Origin: Gliomastix tumulicola | Lineage: Eukaryota; Ascomycota; Sordariomycetes; Hypocreales; Bionectriaceae | Direction: 5' to 3' | Length of the DNA: 64,000 bases | Assembly: GCA_001599755.1 (NCBI GenBank) | Contig: BCHX01000003.1 | Span: forward strand, 1,054,001 to 1,118,000 | In this document: positions 1 to 10,605 of the stretch, in pieces | Layout: the number at the start of each line of letters is the position of its first letter | Numbering within the stretch: the stretch's first letter is position 1 | The notes under the pieces: generated by a model | Database searches by the model: none | Seen by the model: only the letters and a program-made list of their open reading frames with translations | What the model was told of the DNA's origin: nothing | Position numbers and translations under genes: made by a program

Positions 1-1011
1 GAGAGGGGTACGTAGGTATGGTAGTAGAGACAACAGAAACCGCAGACAGACAGACAGATATGTAAACCAGAATATCAGACAATGGAGAAAAAAAGGAAAA
101 AGAAACAACAGACATGACGAGTGAAAGAAGAAAAGGCGGGATGGGAAGGGGGGCAAGAGCAAGAAAAAGTAAAACCTGTTCCCTCGTCCATCTCATCAGA
201 GGCAAGATTGCGAGTGTCAGTCAAATTCCGCGTCCATGGTATTGGAATCAAGTAGTAGTGTCATATGGTCTTAAAGAGCCTCCCCCGTCCCCATCCACTT
301 CTTCCCACGTTCCCTCCCTCTCGCCCCTTTTCATTCTGTCCGCCCTCATCTCGTCAGAAACCCTCTTTAAGTTGTTCTTAAGAACCGACACAGTTAAATA
401 TCTTCCTCGCTTAGCCTGCTCGCGCTCTTCAGTTCTTCTTGAAAAGAAAAAAGGGTTGGTGATGCAAATACAATTGTGTAAAAAGAAAAGAACCCTTTCA
501 TCTGGAGCCCAGCCTTCGCCAGAGAACAAGGAAAATAAGTGGAAAAGGAAAGAAAAAAGGAAAAAAAGAAAAGAAGACAAAGAGGCATGTGCATGCAAAT
601 CCTGGGGATGCGGGGGGAGAGGGGAAATGGGGAACAAGAAAGACACACTGCGTTTGTTTGGTCGGTTCACATCGCTTCTCATCAGATCGCCGGCTCAAAA
701 ATGCACTGAATGCAGCTCGCTTCCAGTGTGCATGCCAGCAGCGGGGTATGGTGTATGTGTGTCTGTGTGCAAAGGTCCAAAAACACATGCCTCCCATAAC
801 GAACTCCTTCATGTCATGAAAGCGAGGGCAATGATAAAAGTAGTGAGGGGGGGTCTCATGCGTGCTGCGTGACACGGCAGGTTGGCGAGGCTCTCGCAAA
901 ATGTCGCTGCTTTTTTCGTATTTTTCATTTTTTGGTCATGTTCCATTGACGGACATGGGGGAGAAGGGACTCTCGCACCAGAGTGTGTCGCTCGATATGG
1001 ACGGGCGTCCA
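1..1011. other. 3' flank of ras1, no gene seen
   Basis: No convincing coding region. The stretch lies downstream of the minus-strand ras1 stop and probably holds its 3' UTR. Positions about 430-640 are strongly purine-rich on the plus strand, which produces long stop-free frames in several registers without protein-like composition. Confidence 0.6.
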
Positions 1012-2039
1012 TTACATGATGACACACTTGGAGCAGCAGCCAGCCTCCTGCTCGCCGCCGTCCATGTCCATGGGCTTAGGGGGGCCGTTGAGGCCAGAGA
1101 CGCCGCCGCTGCCGGTAGAGTAGCCCTGCATCTCGCGGTTGTATCTCCGGATCTCGCGAACGATGTCGTAGAAGGCCTTCTCGACATTCAGACGCGACTT
1201 GGCCGACGTCTCGATGAACTTGCAGCCGAAGGAACGGGCAAGAGCCTCGCCCTCTGTAGCACAAACACGTTAGTCTGACCATGTCGAGCTACTAGATTGA
1301 CGAGAAGTAAGCATCAAGACGTACCTTGCCTGGACACCTCGCGCTCGCCCTCCAGATCGCACTTGTTTCCAACAACGACCATGGGGAAGTAGTCCTTGTC
1401 CTTGACTCGTAGGATCTGCTGCTGGAAGGTGGTGATCTCCTCGAAGCTCTGGCGGGATGTGATGGAGTAGACGAGCAGGAAGCCCTCGCCCGTCCTCATG
1501 TACTGCTCGCGCATGGCGCTGTACTCCTCCTGGCCAGCGGTGTCGAGAACGTCAAGGAGAGCCGTCTCATCGTCGATGTCGCACTGCTTGCGGTACGAGT
1601 CTGTTATTGTTTTACCACGCTTGTCAGCCATCACGGGTCCCCATCGCACAAAAGACTTGTCTCCTCCTCCTCCCACCGGCGCCAATGCCAACTCCCGATT
1701 CTCTCCAGGGGCTGTCCGGGGGGCGCGCTGAAACATCCGTTGAGGGTAGAAGGGGGCATGCATGTTGTGCCTGCGGAAGCGAGGGCGGCGGCAACGAACC
1801 TTCGATGGTCGGATCATACTCGTCGACGAAATGGGCCTGGATCAATTGGATCGTCAGGCATGACTTTCCGACACCACCTCCTCCGACGACGACGAGCTTG
1901 TACTCTCGCAGAAACTGTGGAAAAGAAGGACGTTAGCCATGGACAGGAGCAGCGCCCGAACGAGAGGGGAGCAGGTTCGGATAGCAGGAAACCACGGAGG
2001 CTCGCTGTTTCGAGTTCGCACCTTTGCCGCGGCAGCCAT
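1012..2039 (-). CDS. ras1: Ras1 small GTPase
   Basis: Four exons, read right to left: 2039-2022, 1914-1800, 1600-1325 and 1253-1012, giving 216 residues. Exon 1 encodes only six residues (MAAAAK). Every junction keeps frame; the Asp of the DSYRKQ segment is split across intron 2. Visible G motifs are the P-loop GGGGVGKS (17-24), switch I YDPTIEDSY (39-47), DTAGQ (64-68), NKCD (123-126) and ETSAK (151-155). The residues matching human Gly12 and Gln61 are wild type. The tail ends CCSKCVIM: a CaaX box for farnesylation, with neighbouring cysteines suited to palmitoylation and so plasma-membrane attachment. The family is a GTP/GDP switch that drives cAMP and MAP-kinase signalling in fungal polarity and development. 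The length fits the Ras1 class, and the FLREYKLVVVGGGG start separates it from the Ras2-type fungal paralogue. Confidence 0.95.
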
Positions 2040-5000
2040 TGCGATTGCGATTGTGTGGTAGTCTGTCGTTTGGAGAGCTGAGAGCAGAGGGGAGGGGGAC
2101 AAATTTTCCAATTTTCAGACTCCTTGGCTATGGGAGGAAATGGATAAACTTGGACGAGCAGCTGTCACGAAGGAGCTCCAAAGTTCAAGGGGGGGAAATT
2201 GACTCGCAACCTAAAGTTAAGGTAGGGAAAGTCAAGAAATGGTCCGGGGGTGCAGTCTGGTAAGGTGAGTCCCAAAGGCAAATGGTGCTAGCAGGGCAGG
2301 CGAGGTCCAGTATAAAGAGGTTGGCACAGTGTTCTCCGTACAGTGCGGGTATCGGCTGGCACGGCGCAGGGGCGGATCCGCAGGTACCTTGACTGAAGGG
2401 AAATTGGTCGGGAGCGCGGTGGCTTGCTGCACGTAGCCGTCGGTGAAGGGGGAGGACTGTAGGTCTCGGGATGCTGAGTGGTCGCTGGAAGCTGCGAGAA
2501 GAAGAAAAAAGTCGGAGGGGGACAAAGCAACGATGTAAACGAGAAAAAAGAAAGCCACCATATGCTGTGCAACGACATGCAACGAGAATAGGGGTTTTAG
2601 CTCCGCGCGCGCAGAAGGTACATCAAGGTACAAGCAGCAGCAGCAGGCACATGCAAGCAGAGACGGTACAATTCCCGGCCCTACCACCTTGACGATAAAG
2701 TACATACAGTGAGCGCATGTGCTCTGCAGACAACAGGACCGCCTGGAGAGGACAGTACGGATTCCAGAAGGAACGGGGAATGGGCACCCACAACGGCATA
2801 ACCTGTCAGGATGCAAACAGCATGCATATTCGCCCAGATTGGCCGTGGGAGCCCCGCTGCTATTGGTCGCTTCGTGGGAGCGGCTTGGAGCCAGAGCGCG
2901 CAGACTCGCAGGCTAGAGCTGCCTGATTCTGCTAAGAGCAGCGGGTGCCTCAGTCCCGATTGGCACGCCCTTAAACGTGGGTGGCTGCAAGGGTGCTTCA
3001 GCAAGTTGCTTCAAAGTTCAGGCGGGTAGTCGCCGAGGAGGGCACCACTATCGGTGCTGTGATACTTGACGCCGACACTTGATGCTTCTGTCTAGCGCGC
3101 GCCTTTGTTGGTTGCCGTCTTCTTTGTTGTGCCTGCCTCTCTGTTGCGTGCGGCGATGCGCTCAGTCCCCGATGCCCGGTGACACAGACAGCTGGCAGGA
3201 AACGATCCAGGTGGTCTGTGAACCATCCATCTCAGAGGAAGAAACAATATTATTATGGACTTGCAGAAGAGGCGACATGGGGGCTGCGGAATACATCCAG
3301 ACACACTCATACGAGTAATGGCACACTTAGTACATACAAACCTGGGGATGGGGATGGGACGGATGGAGGGGGGTGTGGATTGCCTCTCGGGCTCACGAGA
3401 GGACAGTCTGCCTCCGTCCTACGCTCCTACCGGGCGCTTGTCTGTGATGGGTGTAGTGATGGATGCACCAACCATCTTCCTCTGTTTCTATAAATGTTGG
3501 CAGCCGAGGAAACCAGCAGCGAAAGACCATCACACGCGCTCGTGAGTGCCGCGAGCGAGGGATCCCGTCACTTGGCGGGACAGAGATAGACTGATGCTAC
3601 CTACTATAGACTTGCATTGCCCATCATCAGTCAGCGGCAACTCGACGGCACCGCGCGGCACAAGTCTCCTGACTGATGCTGCTACTACTTTGGTCCTCTC
3701 AGCTTCAGGCGAATGCTACTTCGGAACCGCTACGGTGGCAACGAGAAGCTCCTGCACCCGCGCGGCACACATTTTCAGTCCCGAATCGTGATCCAGGGAG
3801 GGGTCAAAGCGGTCAAAGGGAAAAAAGGAAAAAGGAAAGACGGGAAAAGAAAGAGGGGACGAGAGTGAGGGTTACAATGCCGACATCATCACTGGTGGCA
3901 CAGACTCCCTCAACCCACGAAAATGACTGGTCTATGGCCTGGACGTGAGCTTGTGGCGGCGGCGGATACCGGTCTTGGATCCCCGTGCCTGTACAGAGAA
4001 GTCCTTTTTGTCCTCGCCGCCCTCCTATCACGCTCTCCCTCCGAGACAACGTAAGAGAGGGTCAGTGCTGCCGCCGCCGTGATGCCGGCACGGGCAGATA
4101 CAGGACGGTGTCACACCCCAAGCAGCGAGAAGAGGGGAGGACCAGGCGTTAATAATCAGCCTGGGCGCTGATAGAGCGATGTGCTGGTGCCGCCTTGTCT
4201 CACCAGGGCTAACGCACCCGTCTGATAACAGAGACAGGACTAGAGAGGCTTTGCTACGACAGACCGACATTCATCTCGGCGACGGCTGCATTGTCCCGAT
4301 CTCATGGTGCGACAGACGAGAATCAATGCTACGTGGCAGCGTCAGGAGGACTCCGCGGGTGGTCTTTTGTGTAGCAATCGAGGGATACCCGTGGACAGCC
4401 CCGAGAGGTGCTTCTCGAGGAGGAGCGAGCGCCGTAGGGCCGAGACAGAGTTGAAGCTGTCGTCTCTTCGGTCATCCTTCACGATAATAGTCGAGATGAA
4501 GACAGCAACAGGCTTCAGACCCGATGGCACTGTGAGCCAGTGGCCCTATCGCTGCCAAGGCGCCAGGCCTCCAGAGACAATGTACTCTCTACTGTCATCA
4601 GCACGGGCGGCTGCACGGCGAATCATGTACCGGTACGATCCACTCCACCTTTGTTCTTCTGCTAACCATTGGCACTTGCATCGTGCGGACATATAAAACA
4701 CATGGGCAGCACAAGATCCACATATCAAGACAGCCCTGCATCATAATGGAGGGATGATCTAGGACGCGCTGGAGCCTTGGGAGCCTCGACTTTCTCCCTC
4801 TCTCTCTCTCTCTCTCTCCCCCGTTGCACGCGTCCTGTCTATTACCGTCGGTGTCCGCAGAGGCGCCGCCCTGGAGGCACGGCGCAATATCGCCGAGTGT
4901 CATCCAATATCTAACCGAGACGGCGCTCACACTGACAAGGGTCATGGTGTCAGTCCCCTTTCCCCCCCCCGTCCACGTTAGGCCACTAAGCAAGCTCTGG

Positions 5001-5311
5001 CGTCGCATTGGCAATTCAAGCAGAATCCTCCTCGTCGAATCCACCCTCCCAGAGGATAATCAAACAGCCCACTATGGACGGCCCTGGCAAATAGCCAATC
5101 TTACTGTCTGTGTACGGGCCCCTATTCTCGCTTGCGCACGGTACGGTAGGCAGATATGATATCAGATATCGGACAGACTTTTCTGCTTTCTGGGGTCTGC
5201 AGCGGCACTTGGACTCTAGCTCTCCGGCCGGATGGAGTCTATTATGTCGGTTCTCCGGCATACATACAGACGGACCTCTCATATGATATGTACATGGACG
5301 CTCCGTCGACC
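2040..5311. other. Long upstream region of ras1, no gene seen
   Basis: About 3.3 kb between the ras1 start codon and the stop of the next minus-strand gene. It should contain the ras1 promoter and 5' leader and the 3' end of the MoCF-domain gene. Open frames here (for example minus 2816-2232) have low-complexity, Cys- and Ser-rich translations and no recognisable domain. Confidence 0.6.
4798..4818. repeat. (CT)n microsatellite
   Basis: About ten uninterrupted CT dinucleotides followed by a C run, lying in the intergenic region between ras1 and the MoCF-domain gene. Confidence 0.9.
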
Positions 5312-6734
5312 TCACGACGCGGGCTCTGCGTCTGAATCATCCTCCCCTTCGACCGTGACGCGGCGTCCCTGGACACCTTCCTCCACCTCCTTCACGAGAC
5401 TCTCCAAGTACGCCTGGTCTCTGAGGTGGATGTCAGCGGGACTGTCAGGTAGTACGAGAGGGGGACTGGTGTTACTTGCCTTCCGACCAATGTCACGGTG
5501 TTGCGCTTCTTGCCCCATCGTGGGTAGCTGCCAACCTTGACGCCCTGAGACTCGACTTTGGCGGCGAGCTGGGTCAGATACGGCGCCACGGCACTCTCGG
5601 CCAGGGGCGTCGAGATGATGATGCGGTGTGTGCCCTTGCCCTCGGGGTCAGCCAGCCGGGAGAGAACAAGAGGCTTCAGTCCATCCAGTAGTCGTTCAAC
5701 TGGAGGTAACGTTAGTGTCAGTCGGGATTCTAGTGACGGGTACTTCGAATTTGTCAGGCTTACAGATCCGGGGCACTCCCGGCAGGATGTGGACGTTGCC
5801 GTTGACCACAGCCACGGGGACCCAGAGGTCGTCGAAGGGGAAGAGGAACTGCTTCGTCGGGTCGCGAGTCTCGTCCGTGGGCAGCTCTACCATGCGGAGC
5901 TTGGCCTTCAGGGCGGGCGAGTCCGTCTCCCAGTCGAACTTGGGCTGTGATGGATGAGGCTTGGACAGCCGCTTCATCTTCTCGAAGGCCACCTCGTTCA
6001 GTTTCAGGGGCAGACCAAAGCCCTTGGCGATGGATTGATAAGTGATATCATCATGTCTGTTGTAGGTCAGTAGAGTAGATGGGATATCTGTCAGATGATG
6101 TCCCTTACGTAGGCCCAATACCACCGCTGTGACAGTCCAGTTCATATATGTCAGTGTTGATCTATCCTTAATTCAGAGGAGGCTTGACTTTACCTAGTTA
6201 CGACAAAGTCATAACGCTCGCTCATTCTTCGCGTGGCTTCGATGATCTCGCTCTCGTCATCTTCGACAACCTCGATTCTTTTGAGATTCTAGAACTCAAT
6301 GTCAGACTTGTTGCCATCCCGCAACTCACAAGAGTCTATAGGGTACACCCAGCACATACTATCCCGAGAGAGAAGCACCATTTTGCCAGATAGGCTGAGT
6401 TCGTCTAGGGTACGGAGACTTCAAATTAGGAAGGCCCCGGCGAATGATATCAAGGTTTTTCATGTTACACAGCATGTCTTACATCGACGGTCTAAAGAGT
6501 TCGGTAAAGTCAGCCAACAGCGCCGGCAGTTGCAGTTTAGGGGGGGGAAAGGAACTGTATTGTCACCTTTCCACCGAGCACCTCGTCTCCAATGATCAGA
6601 CAGGCTGCCGTCTGAATCTGGCGCGAGTTGCGCTCATCTGCTGATACCATCCTGCTCAGCGCCGAATGTCGGAGCTGTGGGGAGATGGTCCGAGAGGAGA
6701 GGTGTCGGGTAACTTGAGCAATTCTCGAGAACAT
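5312..6734 (-). CDS. MoCF/CinA-type molybdopterin-binding domain protein
   Basis: Eight exons, read right to left: 6734-6567, 6491-6483, 6404-6360, 6288-6194, 6126-6109, 6056-5764, 5699-5480 and 5420-5312, giving 318 residues. The MoCF_biosynth fold is shown by LIIGDEVLGGKTVDTNSAY (about 47-65) and by SGGIGPTHDD, the family signature. This family covers MoaB/Mog, the CinA N-terminus and the N-terminal domain of eukaryotic FAD synthase, so a nucleotide pyrophosphatase or flavin/molybdopterin role is possible, but the substrate cannot be read from sequence. The first 28 residues are rich in Arg and Ser with no acidic residue, like a mitochondrial presequence; a second Met at 29 could give a cytosolic form. 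The TVD of the conserved motif lies in a 9-nt exon, and the last intron is GC-AG. The tail is acidic. Confidence 0.85.
5421..5479 (-). other. GC-AG intron
   Basis: The donor is AAG|GCAAGT and the acceptor CTCAG. Splicing here joins LVGR to DQAYLESLVKEVEEG in frame through to the stop at 5312. The nearby GT donor (CAA|GTAACA) would instead give a short, unrelated tail. Confidence 0.65.
6483..6491 (-). other. 9-nt microexon (Thr-Val-Asp)
   Basis: On the minus strand the nine bases ACCGTCGAT sit between an acceptor TTTAG and a donor GTAAGA. Both flanking introns (6492-6566 and 6405-6482) are phase 0. Including it restores GGK-TVD-TNSA, the expected family motif; skipping it would delete exactly three residues without shifting frame. 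Confidence 0.8.
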
Positions 6735-7161
6735 GAGCGCGTGAGGGTTGGTAGGAGTTGGCTTTGGCTGCCAGAGAGCTGGTTGAAGTTACAGCTCAAT
6801 GACAAGATGTAGTTTTAAGTACCGCTGTGAGGGTAGAGTTGCTCCGGCTTAGAGAAAGCCGATGTCTGAAGCAGCTTATGACGCCATTCATTGAGCGAGA
6901 TAATAGCTCCGGGGGATGACAGAATCATGCCGGTTCTAAAGTCATGTATCATTGGCTACCTCTTTTTGTCATCCTTTGGTGGGGTTATCTTCCTATGGCG
7001 GGGCACTTGATCCTGACCTTTGGGCCTTCGATAGCCTCACTTCAGAGCTTCCACCCTCAGCCGTGTTCCAGGAGCAGGGTGGTTCCTTTTTCTTCTCAGC
7101 CGATAGCTCTCATTGCCTCCTGTCCTCTTTAGCTGTGGTCTTTGCGAGCTCCAACCACAAG
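6735..7161. promoter_or_regulatory. Bidirectional promoter region, MoCF gene / GMF
   Basis: 427 bp between two head-to-head start codons. Contains no copy of the tandem GATAAG motif found in four other divergent promoters of this window. No other element is assigned. Confidence 0.5.
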
Positions 7162-7831
7162 ATGGTGAGTCCGCGCTGCTCAGAACACGACCCCGAGCCC
7201 GTACAACTGCTGACGAGTCTACTCCTGCTTAGGCGTCCGAATCTAGACTCTATACCTTCTCCGGCGAGACGAAAGAGCATCTGCGCAAGTTCCGATTGAC
7301 GACATCGAGAGCCCAGGGACCCCAGGCAGTCATATGTGCGTGGCTTGACCGTCACCCCTGATACCGCCTCTCCTCCCCCGCACTGGGAGGGCTCGAGGTC
7401 ACGCGCCACCGAAAGACAGACAGCTCACCGAGTCTCGAATAGATCTGATAGATAAGAACACACACGAGATTCGTCAGGACGAGGATAAGGTCGTGTACAA
7501 ATCACTCGAGGAGATCGCCGACGATTTGCCCGACCATGCTCCCCGCTTCATTCTCCTAAGCTACCCGCTTACTATGGTGCGCGGAATGCCACCAATTTTA
7601 TGATGATACTTGGGGGCTTTGGCTAACTTTGGTATGATTTACTAGCCGGATGGCCGTCTATCGGTGCCCTACGTTCTGCTGTACTACCTCCCCACGACGT
7701 GCAATGCGGCTACGAGGATGCTCTACGCTGGAGCAAAGGAGCTGATGCGGAATACGAGCGAGGTCGGGCGGGTGATAGATATCGAGTCCGTGGAGGACCT
7801 AGACGAGATCCCAAAGAAACTGGAGGGGTAG
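7162..7831 (+). CDS. gmf1: Glia maturation factor (GMF/Aim7), ADF-homology protein
   Basis: Exons 7162-7164, 7233-7335, 7443-7576 and 7646-7831 give 141 residues. The first coding exon is the ATG alone, followed directly by a GTGAGT donor. The protein is a single ADF-homology domain: residues such as RLYTFSGETKEHLRKFR, VIYLIDKNTHEI, RFILLSYPLTMPDGR and YVLLYYLP match the GMF branch rather than cofilin, and the length is that of the family. GMF proteins bind the Arp2/3 complex and remove daughter filaments at branch points, acting at cortical actin patches. The gene is convergent with NBP35, with 78 bp between the stops, and shares a 427-bp upstream region with the MoCF-domain gene. Confidence 0.9.
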
Positions 7832-7909
7832 TGAAGTCACACACCGGGCGTCTGCTTCCCCGGCAGGTTCCTCGAAGTTATCCATATATGGCGTTCATCA
7901 TGATGATCA

Positions 7910-8935
7910 TTACTCTGGAAGTATGTCTGTCTCGTCGAGGCCTAGCTGCCTTGCCACGCCCCTGACAACGCCTCTAAATGCCTTGCAGGCAGGACTGTCG
8001 GGGAATGAATCAAAGTAGCTCTCGCCGTAGTCGCACGCCATGCCTATCCTGGGGTCCAGCGGCACCGCCCCCAGGAATGGTATCCCCATCTCCTTGGCCA
8101 GTGCCTGTCCCCCTCCCGTGCTTGCCCTGAATATCTCGCTCTCCCCCTTGCATTTGGGGCACACGAAGCCGCTCATGTTCTCCGCGAGGCCGAGGATCCT
8201 GATACCCGCCTTGCGGCAGAAGTCGATCTCCTTCCGTACGTCGAGGAGGGAGACCTCCTGCGGCGTGGTCACCACCACCGCCCCGTCGATGCCGCTCTCC
8301 TTGAGGAACGAGTTGACGCTGAGATGCTCGTCGCTCGTGCCCGGCGGCGTGTCCACAAGGAGGAAATCCAACTCGCCCCATTCCACGTCCTTGAGGAACT
8401 GCTTGATGAGCCCGTTCTTCTTGGGCCCTCGCCAGATGACGGCATCGTCCCTGTTGGGCAGCATAAACTGCACGCTCATGACCCCCAAGTTATCCATCAC
8501 CCACACGGGCGACCACCCCGATCCGCTGACGTGTATCGTCTCGCTCTCGACGCCCATCATCTTGGGGATGCTCGGCCCGCAAATGTCCGTGTCCATGATG
8601 CCCACCGTGCTGTCCGGGTTCGTCGCGAAGGCGTGCGCCAGCAGCGTCGTGAAGGTGCTCTTGCCCACGCCGCCCTTGCCGCTGAGCACGAGGATCTTGT
8701 GCCGCACGCCCTCGAGGCGCGCCGAGATGAGCGGGATGTCTGGGTCCGGCCCCTTGGGTGCCGCCGCGCAGATGGCCTGGTTCGGGCAGCCTGCGCACGA
8801 GTCGGCCGTGCCCGCCTTCTCGGACTCGGGGCCTGGGCAGTGCTCCGGCTCCGGCGCGACGAGCTGGGGCTTCTGCTTGAGCGGGTTGGCGAAGACGTCC
8901 GCTATGGGCTCTGGTTCCTCTAAGGAGGGAGCCAT
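7910..8935 (-). CDS. nbp35: Cytosolic Fe-S cluster assembly scaffold NBP35
   Basis: A single uninterrupted 341-residue frame from an ATG. The N-terminal cysteine motif C33-X13-C47-X2-C50-X5-C56 is diagnostic of NBP35/NUBP1 and absent from its partner CFD1. The deviant Walker A GKGGVGKS is at 86-93, DTDICGPSIPKM at about 115-126 and DTPPGTSDEH at about 195-204. The C-terminal CPKC (259-262) is the bridging-cluster motif. NBP35 forms a heterotetramer with CFD1 in the cytosol that assembles and transfers 4Fe-4S clusters to cytosolic and nuclear proteins. It lies head-to-head with deoxyhypusine hydroxylase, whose diiron centre also needs iron. Confidence 0.95.
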   Translation of the reverse strand: MAPSLEEPEPIADVFANPLKQKPQLVAPEPEHCPGPESEKAGTADSCAGCPNQAICAAAPKGPDPDIPLISARLEGVRHKILVLSGKGGVGKSTFTTLLAHAFATNPDSTVGIMDTDICGPSIPKMMGVESETIHVSGSGWSPVWVMDNLGVMSVQFMLPNRDDAVIWRGPKKNGLIKQFLKDVEWGELDFLLVDTPPGTSDEHLSVNSFLKESGIDGAVVVTTPQEVSLLDVRKEIDFCRKAGIRILGLAENMSGFVCPKCKGESEIFRASTGGGQALAKEMGIPFLGAVPLDPRIGMACDYGESYFDSFPDSPACKAFRGVVRGVARQLGLDETDILPE

Positions 8936-9487
8936 GTTGTAAATCCGATGGGGGCGAAGTATGCGAACACAGAAATACCCCTTGTCTTCCCCGGTTTGTC
9001 TGCGTATGGTGGATGGGATGTTGATGAAGAGAAGTTGGGGAGTGGCGAGTCAAGCGTGAGAGGCTGAATAATTGCCCTTCGATCCAATGTTCTAGACTGG
9101 AACCACTTGCTGCCGGTGGGATAGCATGACGGCACGAGGGTCTGACACCTCCCCGATACCGGACGGCTTTCGATCCTCGAATTCACATTCGCTTTCAAAT
9201 ATACCCTACGACAACTGCGGAAGCCAGCACCTAAACAAGACTACCGGTAGGAAGCATTTGATCAAACATACAGAACATGCGGCTTGGATGAGCATCAGAG
9301 GTGACATGGGGCTGCATGCCTGCCCCACCATATCCTTATCTTATCGTAGCCACCCCGCCTAAATTTTTTGCGATCCAGCGCCATGGAGGGGAGGGTTCGG
9401 GGTCCTGATGCTCGTGACATCCTCACCATTCTACGAGGGATTGCCTGTTTGTCTTTTCTACAATTGTCACACGTCCCGATATTTAGA
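8936..9487. promoter_or_regulatory. Bidirectional promoter region, NBP35 / DOHH
   Basis: 552 bp between divergent start codons, containing one copy of the tandem GATAAG motif at 9335-9345. No ORF of its own looks coding. Confidence 0.6.
9335..9345 (+). promoter_or_regulatory. Tandem GATA-like motif CTTATCTTATC
   Basis: Perfect 11-bp element, two overlapping GATAAG units on the minus strand, 142 bp before the DOHH start codon. The same 11-mer occurs at 11256, 34567 and 57804, each time in a divergent promoter. Confidence 0.6.
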
Positions 9488-10535
9488 ATGGCATCCGAGA
9501 ACACCACTTCGGACGTGGGGGCTACAATCGCCTCCCTCAGGGAGAGTCTCTGCTCCGAAACCACGCCACTTACAGTTCGGTTCCGCGCACTCTTCTCTCT
9601 CAAGCATGTGGCACAAACCTCGTCCGATTCGGCCGCCGCCGACGATGCGATTGCTGCGATTGCCGCCGGTTTCGCGTCGCCTTCTGCGCTGCTGAAGCAC
9701 GAGCTGGCATACTGCCTGGGGCAGACCGGGAAAGACTCCGCGATTGCGCCGCTACGAGGTGTTCTGTCGGATCTGGACGAGGACCCGATGTGCCGACACG
9801 AAGCGGCGGAGGCACTAGGGGCGCTGGGCAAGGCGGATAACCTTGAGCTTCTCAAGTACTTCCGGGATCGTGCTGGTGAAGAGGTTGTTGTGACTGAGAC
9901 TTGCGAGATTGCAATTGATCGCATTGAGTGGGAGAACTCCAAAGCAAGACAGGATGAGAAGTTGAAACAAAGGTAGGTTTGCGTGAAGCCCTCTAGATGC
10001 ATTGCGCTTATATGCTAACTGGAACAGCGACTTTGCCTCGGTAGATCCTGCACCCCCCATGCCAGAGTCTGGCAGGAATGTCGAGGAGTTGGGCAAGACC
10101 CTGATGGACACGTCGCTGCCCCTCTTCCTACGGTACCGTGCTATGTTTGCCCTGCGCGACCTCGCATCGCCCCCTGACCTGCCTACGGCTGTGCCTGCGG
10201 TCCTTGCGCTGGCCGAAGGCTTCAAGGACTCCTCCGCCCTCTTCCGACATGAGATTGCTTTCGTGTTCGGACAACTGTCGCACCCCGCCTCGATACCAGC
10301 CCTTACTGCTGCTCTGAGCGACACCGACGAGGCGAGTATGGTGAGGCACGAGGCCGCTGAGGCGCTTGGGAGCCTGGGCGGCGAGGAGGGAGTCGAGGAC
10401 ACATTGAAGAAGTTCCTCATGGACAAGGAGCGGGTGGTCGTCGAGAGTGTGCTTGTCGCTCTGGATATGGCGGAGTACGAGAAGGGTACGGAAGCGGAGT
10501 ATGCATTGGTTCCCGAGGTCGGCGCGTCGGCGTAG
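9488..10535 (+). CDS. lia1: Deoxyhypusine hydroxylase (DOHH/Lia1)
   Basis: Exons 9488-9972 and 10028-10535 (intron 55 nt, branch GCTAAC) give 330 residues. Two mirrored arms of HEAT-like repeats carry the four His-Glu metal sites: KHE (71-72), RHEAAEALG (104-105), RHE (236-237) and RHEAAEALG (269-270). These bind the diiron centre that hydroxylates deoxyhypusine in eIF5A, completing hypusine, in the cytosol. The reading frame is open upstream to about 9368, but the first in-frame ATG is at 9488 and starts MASENTTSD, a typical N-terminus. It converges on RPA12, with 70 bp between the two stop codons. Confidence 0.95.
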
Positions 10536-10605
10536 AATATCATCATCGGGAGCTAGGTAGATCTCAAACAATAGCGTCTTGAAATCAACCAACGAGAACA
10601 ATGAT

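Noticed and set aside
114..872. 252-codon plus-strand open frame
   Set aside because: It runs through a purine-rich tract, giving Lys/Arg/Glu low complexity with no domain and no splice context. Overlapping frames on the other strand are equally open.
2232..2816. 194-codon minus-strand frame upstream of ras1
   Set aside because: Translation is Cys/Leu/Ser-rich without any family pattern. It lies in the probable ras1 leader or promoter, and the start is weak.
9368..9487. 40-residue N-terminal extension of DOHH
   Set aside because: No ATG in the extension and the added residues do not look like the conserved start; 9488 is the first ATG.
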